NCBI RefSeq assembly: GCF_016745425.1
Contig: NZ_JAERVK010000005.1
Location: 62,001 to 126,000, forward strand
DNA from: Candidatus Methylomicrobium oryzae
GTDB taxonomy: Bacteria; Pseudomonadota; Gammaproteobacteria; Methylococcales; Methylomonadaceae
Reading direction: 5' to 3'
DNA length: 64,000 bases
Position numbers and translations under genes: made by a program. Below the pieces are notes generated by a model. That model saw nothing but the letters and a program-made list of their open reading frames with translations. It had not been told where the DNA came from and made no database searches. This document shows positions 48,101 through 59,312 of the stretch, in pieces; position 1 is the stretch's first letter; every line of letters starts with the position of its first letter.

Positions 48101-49744
48101 ATGATTATCAAAACCTATAGCACGATCATCGGCCTGACGATTGCGCTGCTGTTGCCGATCGGCAGCGCGCGCGCCGAACAGCCGGGCATCCGGGACGCCT
48201 ATGCCGAAGCGGTCGCGAAAGTCGGCCGGGGCTCCATGGCCGAACGCGAACAAGGCATTGCGGCGCTGGCCGAAGCGGGCAATCCGCGCAGCCTGGACAT
48301 TTTGCGCGCCTTGCTGGACGGTCGGCTGTATCAGGAAAAATCGACCGGCGCGCTGGTGATCGCGGAAAAAAACGCCGGGCGCTTCAAGATCGAAGAGGCT
48401 TCGAACGGCGCCGATCTGGGATTCGCCGAAGCGGAAGCGATCGGCCGGATCAATATCACGAACAGGATTCGCGGCGAACTGCGCAAGCTGATCGGCCAGT
48501 TGGGCCTTGGCGCAGAAGACGCTTCGGCGCGTCTGGCGGCGGTTCGCGAAATGACGAAGGATCCGGATCAGAAAACGCTGGAGCTTCTGCAGAAACGCAG
48601 CGCCGTCGAAACCGACCAGCGCGTCAAACGGGCGATCGACCTGATCTTTCTGGTCCGCGACCTCGACAGCGGCGATAAAACGGCTCGCATTCGGGCGCTC
48701 AAGGCACTGCAGGATTACGACAGCCAGGAGGTCGTGAACAAATTGAACGCGATGCTGGAGCCCGACGGCGAAGGCGGATACGCGGAAGCCGACGCGGATA
48801 TCCGCAATCAGGCCAAAATCACCCTGCACGCGATCGATACGCGGATCGGCTTATATCATGCGGCCGAAACGGTGTTCTTCGGCCTGAGCCTCGGCGCGGT
48901 GCTGGTGCTCGCGGCGATCGGGCTGGCGATCACCTTCGGGGTGATGGGCGTGATCAACATGGCGCACGGCGAACTGATGATGCTCGGCGCCTATACCACT
49001 TATGTGATTCAGCAACTGCTGCCGGACAGCCTGGGCTTGTCGATCTTTCTCGCGATTCCGGCGGCCTTTTTGATTTCCGCGCTGGCAGGGCTGGCGATCG
49101 AGCGCGGCCTGATCCGCTTCCTGTACGGACGCCCGCTCGAAACCCTGCTGGCGACTTTCGGGGTTAGCCTGATCCTGCAACAGGGCGTCCGCTCGATCTT
49201 CTCGCCCTTGAACCGTAGCGTCGCGACGCCTTCCTGGATGAGCGGCTCCTGGCAGATCAACGATTTCCTGTCGCTGACCTGGAACCGCTTTTATATCCTG
49301 ATTTTCTGCCTGCTGGTGTTTACGGCCCTGCTGCAGATCCTGAAGCGTACCCGGCTCGGCCTGGAAGTGCGGGCGGTCGCGCAAAACCGCCGGATGGCGA
49401 AGGCGATGGGTATCCCGACCGACCGGGTCGATGCGATGACTTTCGCGCTCGGTTCCGGGATCGCCGGAGTTGCCGGGGTCGCCTTGAGCCAGATCACCAA
49501 TGTCGGACCGAATCTGGGCCAAGCCTATATCGTCGATTCGTTCATGGTCGTGGTGTTCGGCGGCGTCGGCAATCTGTTCGGAACGCTGGTCGCGGGTTTT
49601 TCGTTAGGGATCGCGAACAAGTTTCTGGAGCCTTATGCCGGCGCGGTGCTCGCGAAAATCCTGGTGCTGGTGTTCATCATTCTTTTCATTCAAAAGCGCC
49701 CGCGCGGACTGTTTCCGCAAAAGGGCCGGGCAGCGGAGGCTTAA
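48101..49744 (+). CDS. urtB: Urea ABC transporter permease UrtB
   Basis: The 547-residue product has a signal peptide, an N-terminal soluble region of about 230 residues typical of UrtB, and a LivH-type permease domain (GVMGVINMAHGELMMLGAY) with about eight transmembrane segments. The ATG at 48101 is preferred to an upstream TTG. It is followed 3 bp later by urtC. It forms the channel with UrtC. Confidence 0.93.
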   Translation: MIIKTYSTIIGLTIALLLPIGSARAEQPGIRDAYAEAVAKVGRGSMAEREQGIAALAEAGNPRSLDILRALLDGRLYQEKSTGALVIAEKNAGRFKIEEASNGADLGFAEAEAIGRINITNRIRGELRKLIGQLGLGAEDASARLAAVREMTKDPDQKTLELLQKRSAVETDQRVKRAIDLIFLVRDLDSGDKTARIRALKALQDYDSQEVVNKLNAMLEPDGEGGYAEADADIRNQAKITLHAIDTRIGLYHAAETVFFGLSLGAVLVLAAIGLAITFGVMGVINMAHGELMMLGAYTTYVIQQLLPDSLGLSIFLAIPAAFLISALAGLAIERGLIRFLYGRPLETLLATFGVSLILQQGVRSIFSPLNRSVATPSWMSGSWQINDFLSLTWNRFYILIFCLLVFTALLQILKRTRLGLEVRAVAQNRRMAKAMGIPTDRVDAMTFALGSGIAGVAGVALSQITNVGPNLGQAYIVDSFMVVVFGGVGNLFGTLVAGFSLGIANKFLEPYAGAVLAKILVLVFIILFIQKRPRGLFPQKGRAAEA

Positions 49745-49747
49745 ACG

Positions 49748-50839
49748 ATGTACCGCATTTTACTCGGCAATGATAAAACGGCCCTGGCCGTATTGGCGGT
49801 GCTGGCGGCAGTCACGGTGGCGGTGCCGCTGTGCAGCCTGCTGTTTCCGGCCGGTTCGGCGCTGCATTTCTCGGCCTATACGGTATCGCTGCTCGGCAAA
49901 TACATGACGTTCGCGCTGCTCGGCCTGTCGCTGGACCTGGTCTGGGGCTACGCGGGCATTCTGGCATTGGGACACGGTGCATTTTTCGCGCTGGGCGGCT
50001 ACGCGATGGGGATGTACCTGATGCGCCAGATCGGCGAGCGCGGTGTTTACGGCAATCCGCTGCTGCCCGATTTCATGGTGTTTTTGAACTGGGATAAACT
50101 GCCCTGGTATTGGCACGGCTTCGACCGGTTCGGGTTTGCGATGGCGATGGTGCTCTTGGCGCCTGGGTTTCTGGCTTTCGTGTTCGGCTGGCTGGCATTC
50201 CGGGCGCGGGTGGCCGGCGTTTACCTTTCGATCATGACGCAGGCTTTGACCTATGCGCTGATGCTGGCCTTTTTCCGGAACGAGATGGGCTTTGGCGGCA
50301 ACAACGGGCTGACCGATTTCAAGGATATCCTCGGCTTTAATATCCAGGCCGAAGGCGTCAGGGCGGCGCTGCTGTTCATTTCCGGCGCCGCGTTGATCGG
50401 CGCGCTGCTGGGATGCCGCTGGCTGGTCAACACCAAGCTGGGCCGGGTCGTTACCGCGATCCGCGATCAGGAGTCGCGCGTGCGCTTTATCGGCTACCGG
50501 GTCGAGATGTACAAACTCTGGATTTTCGTGTTCGCGGCGATGCTGGCGGGAATCGCCGGCGCCTTGTATGTGCCGCAGGTCGGGATCATCAATCCGAGCG
50601 AATTCTCGCCGCTGAACTCGCTGGAAATCGTGGTCTGGGTCGCGCTGGGCGGACGCGGCACGCTGTACGGCGCGATCGTCGGCGCGGTGCTGGTCAATTT
50701 CGGCAAAACGGTGTTTACGGGACTCCTGCCCGACGCCTGGCTGTTCGTGCTCGGCGGCGCGTTCATTCTGGTCACGCTGGCGCTGCCCGACGGGATCGCC
50801 GGCCTCTTGAACCGCCGGCTGAAGGAGCGTACCGCATGA
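49748..50839 (+). CDS. urtC: Urea ABC transporter permease UrtC
   Basis: The 363-residue LivM-type permease contains DLVWGYAGILALGHGAFFALGGYAMGMYL (segment positions 64-92), the family's signature region, and the ATPase-contact loop RVRFIGYRVEMYKLW. Its stop overlaps the urtD start by ATGA. Confidence 0.94.
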   Translation: MYRILLGNDKTALAVLAVLAAVTVAVPLCSLLFPAGSALHFSAYTVSLLGKYMTFALLGLSLDLVWGYAGILALGHGAFFALGGYAMGMYLMRQIGERGVYGNPLLPDFMVFLNWDKLPWYWHGFDRFGFAMAMVLLAPGFLAFVFGWLAFRARVAGVYLSIMTQALTYALMLAFFRNEMGFGGNNGLTDFKDILGFNIQAEGVRAALLFISGAALIGALLGCRWLVNTKLGRVVTAIRDQESRVRFIGYRVEMYKLWIFVFAAMLAGIAGALYVPQVGIINPSEFSPLNSLEIVVWVALGGRGTLYGAIVGAVLVNFGKTVFTGLLPDAWLFVLGGAFILVTLALPDGIAGLLNRRLKERTA

Positions 50840-51660
50840 TCGAAATGGCGATGGAAAATCAGACGGTCGACGCGCCGTCTTTTTCGGGCGTGATGTATCA
50901 GGAAGGGGTCGTCGATACCCGGCACGGCACGATCCTGTACCTGGAGGATGTGTCGGTCAGTTTCGACGGCTTCCGGGCGCTGAACCGCCTGTCGCTGTAT
51001 ATCGGCGCGGGCGAACTGCGCTGCCTGATCGGCCCCAACGGCGCCGGCAAGACTACGCTGATGGACGTGATCACCGGCAAGACCCGCCCCGACACGGGCA
51101 GTGTATTCTTCGGGCAGACGATCGATCTGTTGAAAATGGACGAGGCGGCGATCGCCGAGGCCGGTATCGGCCGGAAATTCCAGAAACCGAGCGTATTCGA
51201 GGCGTTGACCGTGTTCGAAAACCTCGAGCTGGCGCTGAAAGCGGACAAACGCACCTGGCCGTCGCTGTTGTTCAGGCTGACCGGCGAACAGCGCGATGCG
51301 ATCGGGCGGACGCTCGAAACGATCGGCCTGGCCGGTCTGGCCGGGAAGCGCGCGGGGATCCTTTCGCACGGCCAGAAACAATGGCTCGAAATCGGCATGC
51401 TTTTGATGCAGGAGCCGATGGTGATGCTGATCGACGAGCCGGTCGCGGGCATGACGCATCAGGAAGTCGAACGCACCGCCGAACTCTTGCTGTCGCTGCA
51501 GGGCAAGCGTTCGATCGTGGTGGTGGAGCACGATATGGAGTTTATCCGCTCGATCGCGCACAAAGTGACCGTGCTGCACGAAGGTTCGGTGCTGACCGAG
51601 GGCACGATGGACGAGGTGCAGAACGATCCGCGCGTCATACAGGTTTATTTGGGGGACTGA
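50836..51660 (+). CDS. urtD: Urea ABC transporter ATP-binding protein UrtD
   Basis: The 274-residue LivG-type ATPase has Walker A GPNGAGKTT, signature LSHGQKQWLEIG (UrtD-typical) and Walker B VMLIDEPVAGMT. An N-terminal extension of about 35 residues precedes the ABC domain. It overlaps both urtC and urtE by a few bases. Confidence 0.94.
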   Translation: MIEMAMENQTVDAPSFSGVMYQEGVVDTRHGTILYLEDVSVSFDGFRALNRLSLYIGAGELRCLIGPNGAGKTTLMDVITGKTRPDTGSVFFGQTIDLLKMDEAAIAEAGIGRKFQKPSVFEALTVFENLELALKADKRTWPSLLFRLTGEQRDAIGRTLETIGLAGLAGKRAGILSHGQKQWLEIGMLLMQEPMVMLIDEPVAGMTHQEVERTAELLLSLQGKRSIVVVEHDMEFIRSIAHKVTVLHEGSVLTEGTMDEVQNDPRVIQVYLGD

Positions 51661-52439
51661 TGCTGCAAGTCGAATCGTTGGATCAATACTACGGCGAAAG
51701 CCATACGCTTTGGGGGATGAACCTGGATGTTCCGCCCGGTGCCTGTCTGTGCCTGCTCGGGCGGAACGGCGTCGGCAAGACGACCCTGCTCAAGACGGTG
51801 ATGGGGTTGATCAAGAGCAGCGGCGGCACGATCCGGTTCGACGGCGCCGACATTGCTTCGCTGAAGGCCGAGAAGCGGGCGGCGCTGGGGATCGGCTACG
51901 TGCCGCAGGGCCGCGAGATCTTTCCGCTGCTGACCGTCGAAGAAAATCTGAAGACGGGCCTGCGCGTCGCGCCGAAGGCTTTCGGCAACAAAATACCCGA
52001 CCAGGTGTTCGAGATTTTTCCGGTGCTGAAAACGATGCTGAAACGGCGCGGCGGCGATCTGTCCGGCGGTCAGCAGCAGCAACTGGCGATCGGACGGGCG
52101 CTGGTGATCAATCCGCGATTGTTGATACTGGACGAGCCGACCGAGGGTATCCAGCCGAACATCGTCAGCGAAATCGGCGACGTGATCAGCCGGCTGAACC
52201 GCGGGCTCGGCAAAACGCCGCCCGCGTCTGTTGCCGGCGAACCGCAGCATGAGATTCATACAGCGGTGTCCCGAATCAACCGGGAGCTCGGGGTGACGGT
52301 GCTGCTGGTCGAACAGAAACTGCCGTTCGCGCGCAAAATCGCCGACAGTTTCTGTATCATGGACCGCGGGCGCGGCGTCGCAGCCGGCCCGATCCGGCAA
52401 TTGAACGATGATTTGGTCAAGCGCTACTTGACCGTATGA
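51660..52439 (+). CDS. urtE: Urea ABC transporter ATP-binding protein UrtE
   Basis: The 259-residue LivF-type ATPase has Walker A GRNGVGKTT, signature LSGGQQQQLAIG and Walker B LLILDEPTEGIQ. Between Walker B and the LLVEQ strand there is an extra stretch of about 30 residues (GLGKTPPASVAGEPQHEIH and on) not expected in a 230-residue UrtE; it is flanked by similar SRLNRGLG and SRINRELG, suggesting a local duplication. The reading frame and motifs are intact. Confidence 0.93.
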   Translation: MLQVESLDQYYGESHTLWGMNLDVPPGACLCLLGRNGVGKTTLLKTVMGLIKSSGGTIRFDGADIASLKAEKRAALGIGYVPQGREIFPLLTVEENLKTGLRVAPKAFGNKIPDQVFEIFPVLKTMLKRRGGDLSGGQQQQLAIGRALVINPRLLILDEPTEGIQPNIVSEIGDVISRLNRGLGKTPPASVAGEPQHEIHTAVSRINRELGVTVLLVEQKLPFARKIADSFCIMDRGRGVAAGPIRQLNDDLVKRYLTV

Positions 52440-52452
52440 AAGGAGAAATGTC

Positions 52453-53202
52453 ATGAAGCACCATCATTTGGAAATTTTTTTTGCAGGGTTGCTGCTATCG
52501 CTGTCGATGCCGACGGAAGCCCATACCGGCCACGGCCTTGCCTATGATCTTCAGGCCGGTCTTCGGCATCCGCTGCTTGGCATCGACCATATCCTGGCGA
52601 TGGTCGGCGTGGGCCTGTGGGCGGGCTTTTTAGGCGGAGCGGCGCGCGGACGGCTGCCGGCCGCTTTTCTCGCTGCGATGGCGGCCGGGGCATCTTTGGC
52701 GTTTGCCGGCATGGTGCTGCAGGGGCCGGAAATGTGGGTCGCTGCGTCGGTGTTGGCGATTGGAGTGATTCTACTGGGAATTCCGTCGAAATTATTTTTT
52801 TTGGCGAATAACGTAGGGTGGGGTAAAAGGTGGGTTCGGCGTACGGAAAACACTGTAAAATTTGAAGGCCGTAGGCAAAGCGCGCCGGCGGCAACCGCTC
52901 CCTGCGTTGCCCTACCTCCTGCATCCATGCAGTCGAACCCATCCTACGTTTCTGCTCGACACGGCTGGGCGAGCGTACTCGCGGCGCTGTTCGCCTTCGG
53001 TCACGGCTACGTGCATGCGCTCGAAGCCGGAACGGACAGCCAGGCCTTCAGCTATGCGGCCGGCTTTCTCGTTTCGTCCGCGCTGCTGCTCGGCGTCGGG
53101 TTGCTGATCGGACGCGTCTCGGCAGCGCGGAGCTGCTGGATCAAATCCGCATTCGGCGCGATCTGCGCCGGTGCCGGCATGATCCTGCTGCTTGGGGGCT
53201 GA
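52453..53202 (+). CDS. ureJ: HupE/UreJ-family permease with an in-frame repeat insertion
   Basis: HupE/UreJ proteins supply nickel or cobalt for urease and hydrogenase. The 249-residue product has a signal sequence, the family motif HPLLGIDHILAM near residue 36 and FAFGHGYVHALE near 178, with about six hydrophobic segments. Residues of about 120-166 (NNVGWGKRWVRRTENT and on) are non-family, encoded by a 141-bp repeat element (52810-52950). Without them the length is about 202, normal for the family. It precedes ureD by 4 bp, so it belongs to the urease operon. Confidence 0.85.
   Translation: MKHHHLEIFFAGLLLSLSMPTEAHTGHGLAYDLQAGLRHPLLGIDHILAMVGVGLWAGFLGGAARGRLPAAFLAAMAAGASLAFAGMVLQGPEMWVAASVLAIGVILLGIPSKLFFLANNVGWGKRWVRRTENTVKFEGRRQSAPAATAPCVALPPASMQSNPSYVSARHGWASVLAALFAFGHGYVHALEAGTDSQAFSYAAGFLVSSALLLGVGLLIGRVSAARSCWIKSAFGAICAGAGMILLLGG
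52810..52950. mobile_element. 141-bp palindromic element inserted in frame in ureJ
   Basis: The element starts AACGTAGGGTGGG and ends CCCATCCTACGTT, nearly perfect terminal inverted repeats, and contains one 48-bp unit at 52890-52937. Its length (47 codons) keeps the ureJ frame and contains no stop in that frame. Confidence 0.8.
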
Positions 53203-53206
53203 CCGG

Positions 53207-54070
53207 ATGCTGCTTGATCCGGACGGCGCCGGCCCGCTTCATCCCGGCCATGCCCGACAAAACCAGCGGCCGGGCTGGGAAGCTGAGCTGCATCTGGGTT
53301 TTTCGCGCCGGCAGGACAAAACGGTGCTCGTCGAGCGGCGGCACCGGGGGCCTTTGGCGGTGCAGCGGCCGTTTTATCCGGGCGACGGGGTCTGCCATGT
53401 TTATCTGCTGCATCCGCCCGGCGGCATGGTGGCGGGCGACCGCCTGGAAATCGAGGCCATGCTGGCGGAAGGTTCCGAAGCTTTGCTGACCACGCCGGCC
53501 GCGGGCAAATGTTACCGCAGCGAAGCGCGGATCGCCGAACAGTCGGTCAGGTTGACGGTCGGCAATCGCGCCGCGCTCGAATGGCTGCCGCAGGAAACGA
53601 TCGTCTATCGCGGCGCGAGGCTCCGTTCCGAAATGCGGATCGAACTCGACGATGCGGCCCGCTTCATCGGCTGGGACATGCTGGTATTCGGGCGGCCTTC
53701 GGCCGGGGAAAGTTTTGACGACGGCTTCGTGGAGGCGGGGTGGCGGCTGTTCAAAGCGGGCCGGCCGATCCATACCGAACGCGTGCTGCTGGATGCGGAG
53801 GCTGTGCAGGCGAATTGGGGCCTGCAGGGCCGCTCGTCGTGCGGAACCCTGTTCGCAACGCCCGCCTCGCGCAAAACGCTGGACATCGTGCGCGAGTTGA
53901 TCGGCGAGGCGCCGGGCCGCGGTGTGACGCTGATCGACGAGGTATTGGTCTGCCGGGCCGTCGAGGCGCGCGCGGACCGGCTGCGCGGCTTTTTTCAGGC
54001 GGTCTGGGCGGCGCTCAGGCCGGAGGTTTTGCAGCGCGCGGATGTACCGCCGCGCATTTGGGCATATTGA
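53207..54070 (+). CDS. ureD: Urease accessory protein UreD
   Basis: UreD is the scaffold that, with UreF and UreG, delivers nickel to apo-urease. The 287-residue product shows the family features [20 protein letters not shown] and [15 protein letters not shown]. The ATG at 53207 follows GGGGG. It starts right after ureJ. Confidence 0.93.
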   Translation: MLLDPDGAGPLHPGHARQNQRPGWEAELHLGFSRRQDKTVLVERRHRGPLAVQRPFYPGDGVCHVYLLHPPGGMVAGDRLEIEAMLAEGSEALLTTPAAGKCYRSEARIAEQSVRLTVGNRAALEWLPQETIVYRGARLRSEMRIELDDAARFIGWDMLVFGRPSAGESFDDGFVEAGWRLFKAGRPIHTERVLLDAEAVQANWGLQGRSSCGTLFATPASRKTLDIVRELIGEAPGRGVTLIDEVLVCRAVEARADRLRGFFQAVWAALRPEVLQRADVPPRIWAY

Positions 54071-54086
54071 ACGACAGGAATCAAGG

Positions 54087-54389
54087 ATGCAATTGACACC
54101 CCGCGAAAAAGACAAACTGCTGCTGTTCACCGCCGCGCTCTTGGCGGAGCGGCGCAAGGCACGAGGATTGAAGCTGAACTATCCGGAAGCGGTCGCCTTT
54201 ATTTCGGCCGCGATCCTGGAAGGCGCCCGCGACGGCCGCACGGTCGCCGAATTGATGGCGTACGGCCGTACCCTGCTGAATCCGGAAGACGTGATGGAAG
54301 GCGTTGCAGAGATGCTGCACGACGTGCAAGTCGAAGCGACCTTTCCGGACGGCACCAAGCTGGTGACGGTGCATAATCCGATTGCATAA
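54087..54389 (+). CDS. ureA: Urease gamma subunit
   Basis: The 100-residue protein starts [19 protein letters not shown] and carries [19 protein letters not shown], the full-length gamma subunit. AAGGA precedes the ATG. It is followed by a REP element that separates it from ureB. Confidence 0.96.
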   Translation: MQLTPREKDKLLLFTAALLAERRKARGLKLNYPEAVAFISAAILEGARDGRTVAELMAYGRTLLNPEDVMEGVAEMLHDVQVEATFPDGTKLVTVHNPIA

Positions 54390-54438
54390 GCCGGAGGCAG
54401 GATGGGTACGATTACATTAAAAATATTGAAGTCAAAAA

Positions 54439-54519
54439 CGTAGGATGTGCTGAACGAAGTGAAGCGCATCGCATCGCACATTCGCGATTGATGGGCTTCC
54501 TTCGTCAGCCCATCCTACG
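54439..54519. repeat. REP element between ureA and ureB
   Basis: CGTAGGATGTGCTGAACG and CAGCCCATCCTACG bound the element in the ureA-ureB gap. Genes for urease structural subunits are usually contiguous, so the REP inserted into an operon. The ureB ribosome site (GGAG at 54538) lies just outside. Confidence 0.9.
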
Positions 54520-54549
54520 AATATGACATTAAAAGAATTGGAGTCGATT

Positions 54550-54862
54550 ATGATCCCAGGCGAAATCATCACCGTGCCCGGCGACATCGAATTGAACGCC
54601 GACCGCGAGGCGATCCTGATCGAAGTCGCGAACACCGGCGACCGGCCGATCCAGGTCGGTTCGCATTACCATTTTTACGAAACCAATCCGGCGCTGGACT
54701 TCGACCGCAGCCGCGCACGCGGCTGCCGGCTGGACATTGCGGCCGGCACCGCGGTGCGCTTCGAGCCGGGGCAGATCCGCGAGGTGCGCCTGATCCCGTT
54801 TGGGGGGCTCCGGCAAGTGTACGGTTTCCGCCAGCAAGTGATGGGCGATTTGGAGAGTCATA

Positions 54863-54870
<8 letters not shown>
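54550..54870 (+). CDS. ureB: Urease beta subunit
   Basis: The 106-residue protein begins [16 protein letters not shown] and contains [10 protein letters not shown], typical of UreB. The ATG at 54550, preceded by GGAG, is preferred to an upstream in-frame ATG at 54523. Its end overlaps ureC by 8 bp. Confidence 0.95.
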
Positions 54871-56566
<1,696 letters not shown>

Positions 56567-56568
56567 CC

Positions 56569-56997
56569 ATGCTGAAACTGACCGAGCTTTCATCTTCCGA
56601 ACAAGCCGACGACAGTCTGACGCTGCCGTTCGACATCCGCCAGAAAAGCCGCTGCGCGGCCCGGACCGACAACGGTGTCGAGGTCGGCGTGTTCGCGATT
56701 CGCGGCCAGTGCCTGCGGCCGGGCAGCGTGCTGACCGGCAGCGAAGGCTATCGGGTTTTGGTCAAGGCCGCGCCCGAGGCGCTGTCGGTCGTGCGCTGCG
56801 CCGATCCTCTGCTGTTCGCCAGAGCCTGCTACCATCTCGGCAATCGGCACGTGCCGCTGCAGATCATGGACGGCGAGCTGCGCTATCTCTCCGATCATGT
56901 GCTCGACGACATGCTCGAACGGCTCGGTTTGACCGTGGAGCATGGGCAGCTGCCTTTTGAGCCCGAAGCCGGGGCTTACCATTCGCATGGCCACTGA
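56569..56997 (+). CDS. ureE: Urease accessory protein UreE
   Basis: The 142-residue nickel metallochaperone starts 2 bp after ureC. It has the central HVPLQI with its metal-binding histidine and a short His-rich end (YHSHGH) in place of the long tail seen in some species. Its 3' end overlaps ureF by 11 bp. Confidence 0.92.
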   Translation: MLKLTELSSSEQADDSLTLPFDIRQKSRCAARTDNGVEVGVFAIRGQCLRPGSVLTGSEGYRVLVKAAPEALSVVRCADPLLFARACYHLGNRHVPLQIMDGELRYLSDHVLDDMLERLGLTVEHGQLPFEPEAGAYHSHGH

Positions 56998-57658
56998 TCT
57001 GCCGTTGCTGCGGCTGCTGCAGTTGGCGAGCCCCGGCTTGCCGGTCGGAATGTACAGTTACTCGCAGGGGCTCGAAAAAGCGGTGGACGACGGTCTGGTC
57101 ATCGATGCCGCGTCGGCCGGCGCGTGGATCGGCGCGGTGCTGCAAAGAAGCGTGGCAAACGTCGATTTGCCGGTCCTGGCCCGGCTTTACGCCGCGTGGG
57201 AACGGAACGACGGCCGTGCCGCCGATGACTGGAGCAGCCTGCTGCTCAGCTGCCGGGAGTCTGCTGAATTACGTGCAGAAGACCGGCAGACCGGGCTCGC
57301 CTTGCAGCGTCTGCTGGCTGCGCTTGGTATCGGCGAAGAGATCAAGCCGCCAGGCGGCACGGTCACCTGGGCGGGGTTGTTCGCGCTGGCCGCGCTGCGG
57401 CTCGGCGTAGCCCAACGCGAGGCGCTGCTCGGCTATGCCTGGAGCTGGCTCGAAAATCAGGTCCTCTGTGCCGTCAAGCTGGTGCCTCTGGGTCAGGTGG
57501 CGGGGCAGCAATTGTTGCTGAATCTAGCGGAGGAAATCCCGTCTGCGGTCGACTGTGCCTTGCGGATCGAAGACGAGCGGATCGGCGGCGGTGTTTTCGG
57601 TCTGGCGTTGGCCAGCAGCCGTCATGAGATGCAGTATTCGCGCCTGTTCCGGTCGTAG
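56987..57658 (+). CDS. ureF: Urease accessory protein UreF
   Basis: The 223-residue helical protein begins [21 protein letters not shown], the family signature, and has [10 protein letters not shown] nearby. The ATG at 56987 overlaps the ureE end. UreF regulates UreG GTPase action in the assembly complex. Confidence 0.93.
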   Translation: MATDLPLLRLLQLASPGLPVGMYSYSQGLEKAVDDGLVIDAASAGAWIGAVLQRSVANVDLPVLARLYAAWERNDGRAADDWSSLLLSCRESAELRAEDRQTGLALQRLLAALGIGEEIKPPGGTVTWAGLFALAALRLGVAQREALLGYAWSWLENQVLCAVKLVPLGQVAGQQLLLNLAEEIPSAVDCALRIEDERIGGGVFGLALASSRHEMQYSRLFRS

Positions 57659-57693
57659 CATACGCTGTACGTGTCGAAGTGGCGGATGAAGCG

Positions 57694-57767
57694 GTAGGGT
57701 ACGCTGTGCGTACCTTGTTTCGGGCGGAGCCGAAGGGTTTTTAAATGGTACGCGCAGCGTACCCTAC
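57694..57767. repeat. GTAGGGTACGC-type REP between ureF and ureG
   Basis: GTAGGGTACGCTGTGCGTACC and GGTACGCGCAGCGTACCCTAC (split over 57694-57714 and 57747-57767) are inverted. It occupies the ureF-ureG gap of 127 bp. Same family as the arms at 43943/44077 and copies near 11207 and 11641. Confidence 0.88.
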
Positions 57768-57785
57768 GAAGTGATTGGAGAAAAA

Positions 57786-58394
57786 ATGAGCGGCAAACCT
57801 GTATTGAGAGTCGGCGTCGGCGGGCCGGTCGGCTCCGGCAAGACTGCGCTGGTCGATGCGCTGTGCAAAAGCATGCGCGACCGCTACGAAATCGGCGTGG
57901 TGACCAACGACATCTATACCCGCGAGGATCAGCAATTCCTGATCCGCAGCCAGGCGCTGCCGGAAGAGCGGATTCTGGGCGTCGAAACCGGCGGTTGCCC
58001 GCATACCGCGATCCGCGAGGACGCTTCGATGAATCTGGCCGCGGTCGACGAGCTTTGCGAGCGCTTCGGCAATCTCGATTTCGTGATGGTCGAAAGCGGC
58101 GGCGACAACCTCAGCGCGACGTTCAGCCCGGAGCTGGCCGACCTGACGATCTATGTAATCGATGTGTCGGCCGGCGACAAAATCCCGCGCAAAGGCGGGC
58201 CGGGCATTACCCGCTCCGATCTTCTGGTGATCAACAAAACCGATTTGGCTCCTTACGTGGGCGCTTCACTCGATGTCATGAATCAGGACGCGAAAAAAAT
58301 GCGCGGCGAACGCCCGTTCGTGTTTACGAACCTGAAAAAAGGCGAGGGGCTTAAACTGGTCGAAGAATTCATTATCAAGGCCGGGATACTGTAA
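57786..58394 (+). CDS. ureG: Urease accessory GTPase UreG
   Basis: The 202-residue P-loop protein has [12 protein letters not shown] (Walker A), the nickel-binding [11 protein letters not shown], the switch [11 protein letters not shown] and NKTDLAP guanine-recognition motif. It loads nickel into urease with GTP hydrolysis. GGAG precedes the ATG at 57786. It ends the urease operon. Confidence 0.96.
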   Translation: MSGKPVLRVGVGGPVGSGKTALVDALCKSMRDRYEIGVVTNDIYTREDQQFLIRSQALPEERILGVETGGCPHTAIREDASMNLAAVDELCERFGNLDFVMVESGGDNLSATFSPELADLTIYVIDVSAGDKIPRKGGPGITRSDLLVINKTDLAPYVGASLDVMNQDAKKMRGERPFVFTNLKKGEGLKLVEEFIIKAGIL

Positions 58395-58672
58395 AGCGCG
58401 TATTCGCGGCTTAAAACCGATAGTCGGTATATTGTTCCGAATTGGGGCATTTGCCCGATTCCGCGGCAAAGACCTGTGTCATATCACACAGTTCGCGGCG
58501 CCGCCGGTCGGGAGGGATCGCAAAGACGCGGAATTTGTTTATTTTTGACGGTCTGGTCCGGTTATTGCTTTCAAAATCTGTCAGCATGGGTCCATCGGAA
58601 GGCGCCGCCGAGCGCTTTTTCCTGTTTTAACCGGACAGTGCGATTCCGTTTAACTTTTCGAGGCAAACCGGC

Positions 58673-59167
58673 ATGACCGAATTGAACCGTTACCGTATCC
58701 GCGGCAAAACTTATTTTTTCACCCTGGCATTGCCCGAATGGCGCTCGGGCGCCGCGATGCACCGGATCCGCGCGCTCTGCCTCGAACTGGTGAAGATCAA
58801 GCGGAAATACCCGTTCAATCTCGATGCGCTGGTGATTCTGCCGAAATATGTGCAGGGCATCATGACGCTGCCGGGCGACGCGGAGGCGGCCAGCTTGCTG
58901 TGGCAGCAGGTCAATGATGAATTCGCCGAACTGGCCGGCCTTTTCGAAGGCCTGCAAGGCGACGAGGACGGCGATTTCGAACGCAAGCGCTGCTTCGGCT
59001 ATATGCTGCGCGACGACCAGGATTTTGCCCGGCATCTGAATTTTTTGCATTACAATCCGGTCAACCAGGGCTTGGTCAAGGGCGTCGCCGACTGGCCCTA
59101 TTCGACTTTTTTTCCCTATGTGCAGCAAGGCGTCTATCCGTTGTCCTGGCAAATGGACATGGCATAA
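58673..59167 (+). CDS. RAYT-like protein lacking all catalytic residues
   Basis: The 164-residue product aligns with the RAYT at 21827 along its length: YRIRGKTYFFTLALPE, the position of HUH, and YNPVNQGLVKGVADWPYSTF. Where the RAYT has MPDHLHCIW this one has LPKYVQGIM, so both HUH histidines are gone, and DYIHWNP has become NFLHYNP, so the tyrosine is also missing. The frame is intact and free of stops. It is either a domesticated DNA-binding protein or a slowly decaying relic; no REP flanks it closely. Confidence 0.8.
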   Translation: MTELNRYRIRGKTYFFTLALPEWRSGAAMHRIRALCLELVKIKRKYPFNLDALVILPKYVQGIMTLPGDAEAASLLWQQVNDEFAELAGLFEGLQGDEDGDFERKRCFGYMLRDDQDFARHLNFLHYNPVNQGLVKGVADWPYSTFFPYVQQGVYPLSWQMDMA

Positions 59168-59312
59168 AGCCGCGGCGCTTCAGCCTCATCCTGCATCCGC
59201 GCATCAAGCCAAGGAGTCGCCGGCTTGAACAGCCGAAGCCGCAATTGCCGTACCCGGCAAAACACGTTTCGAATCAATAGCGCGGGGACAGCCGGATTTT
59301 TCAAGCGGGCAG

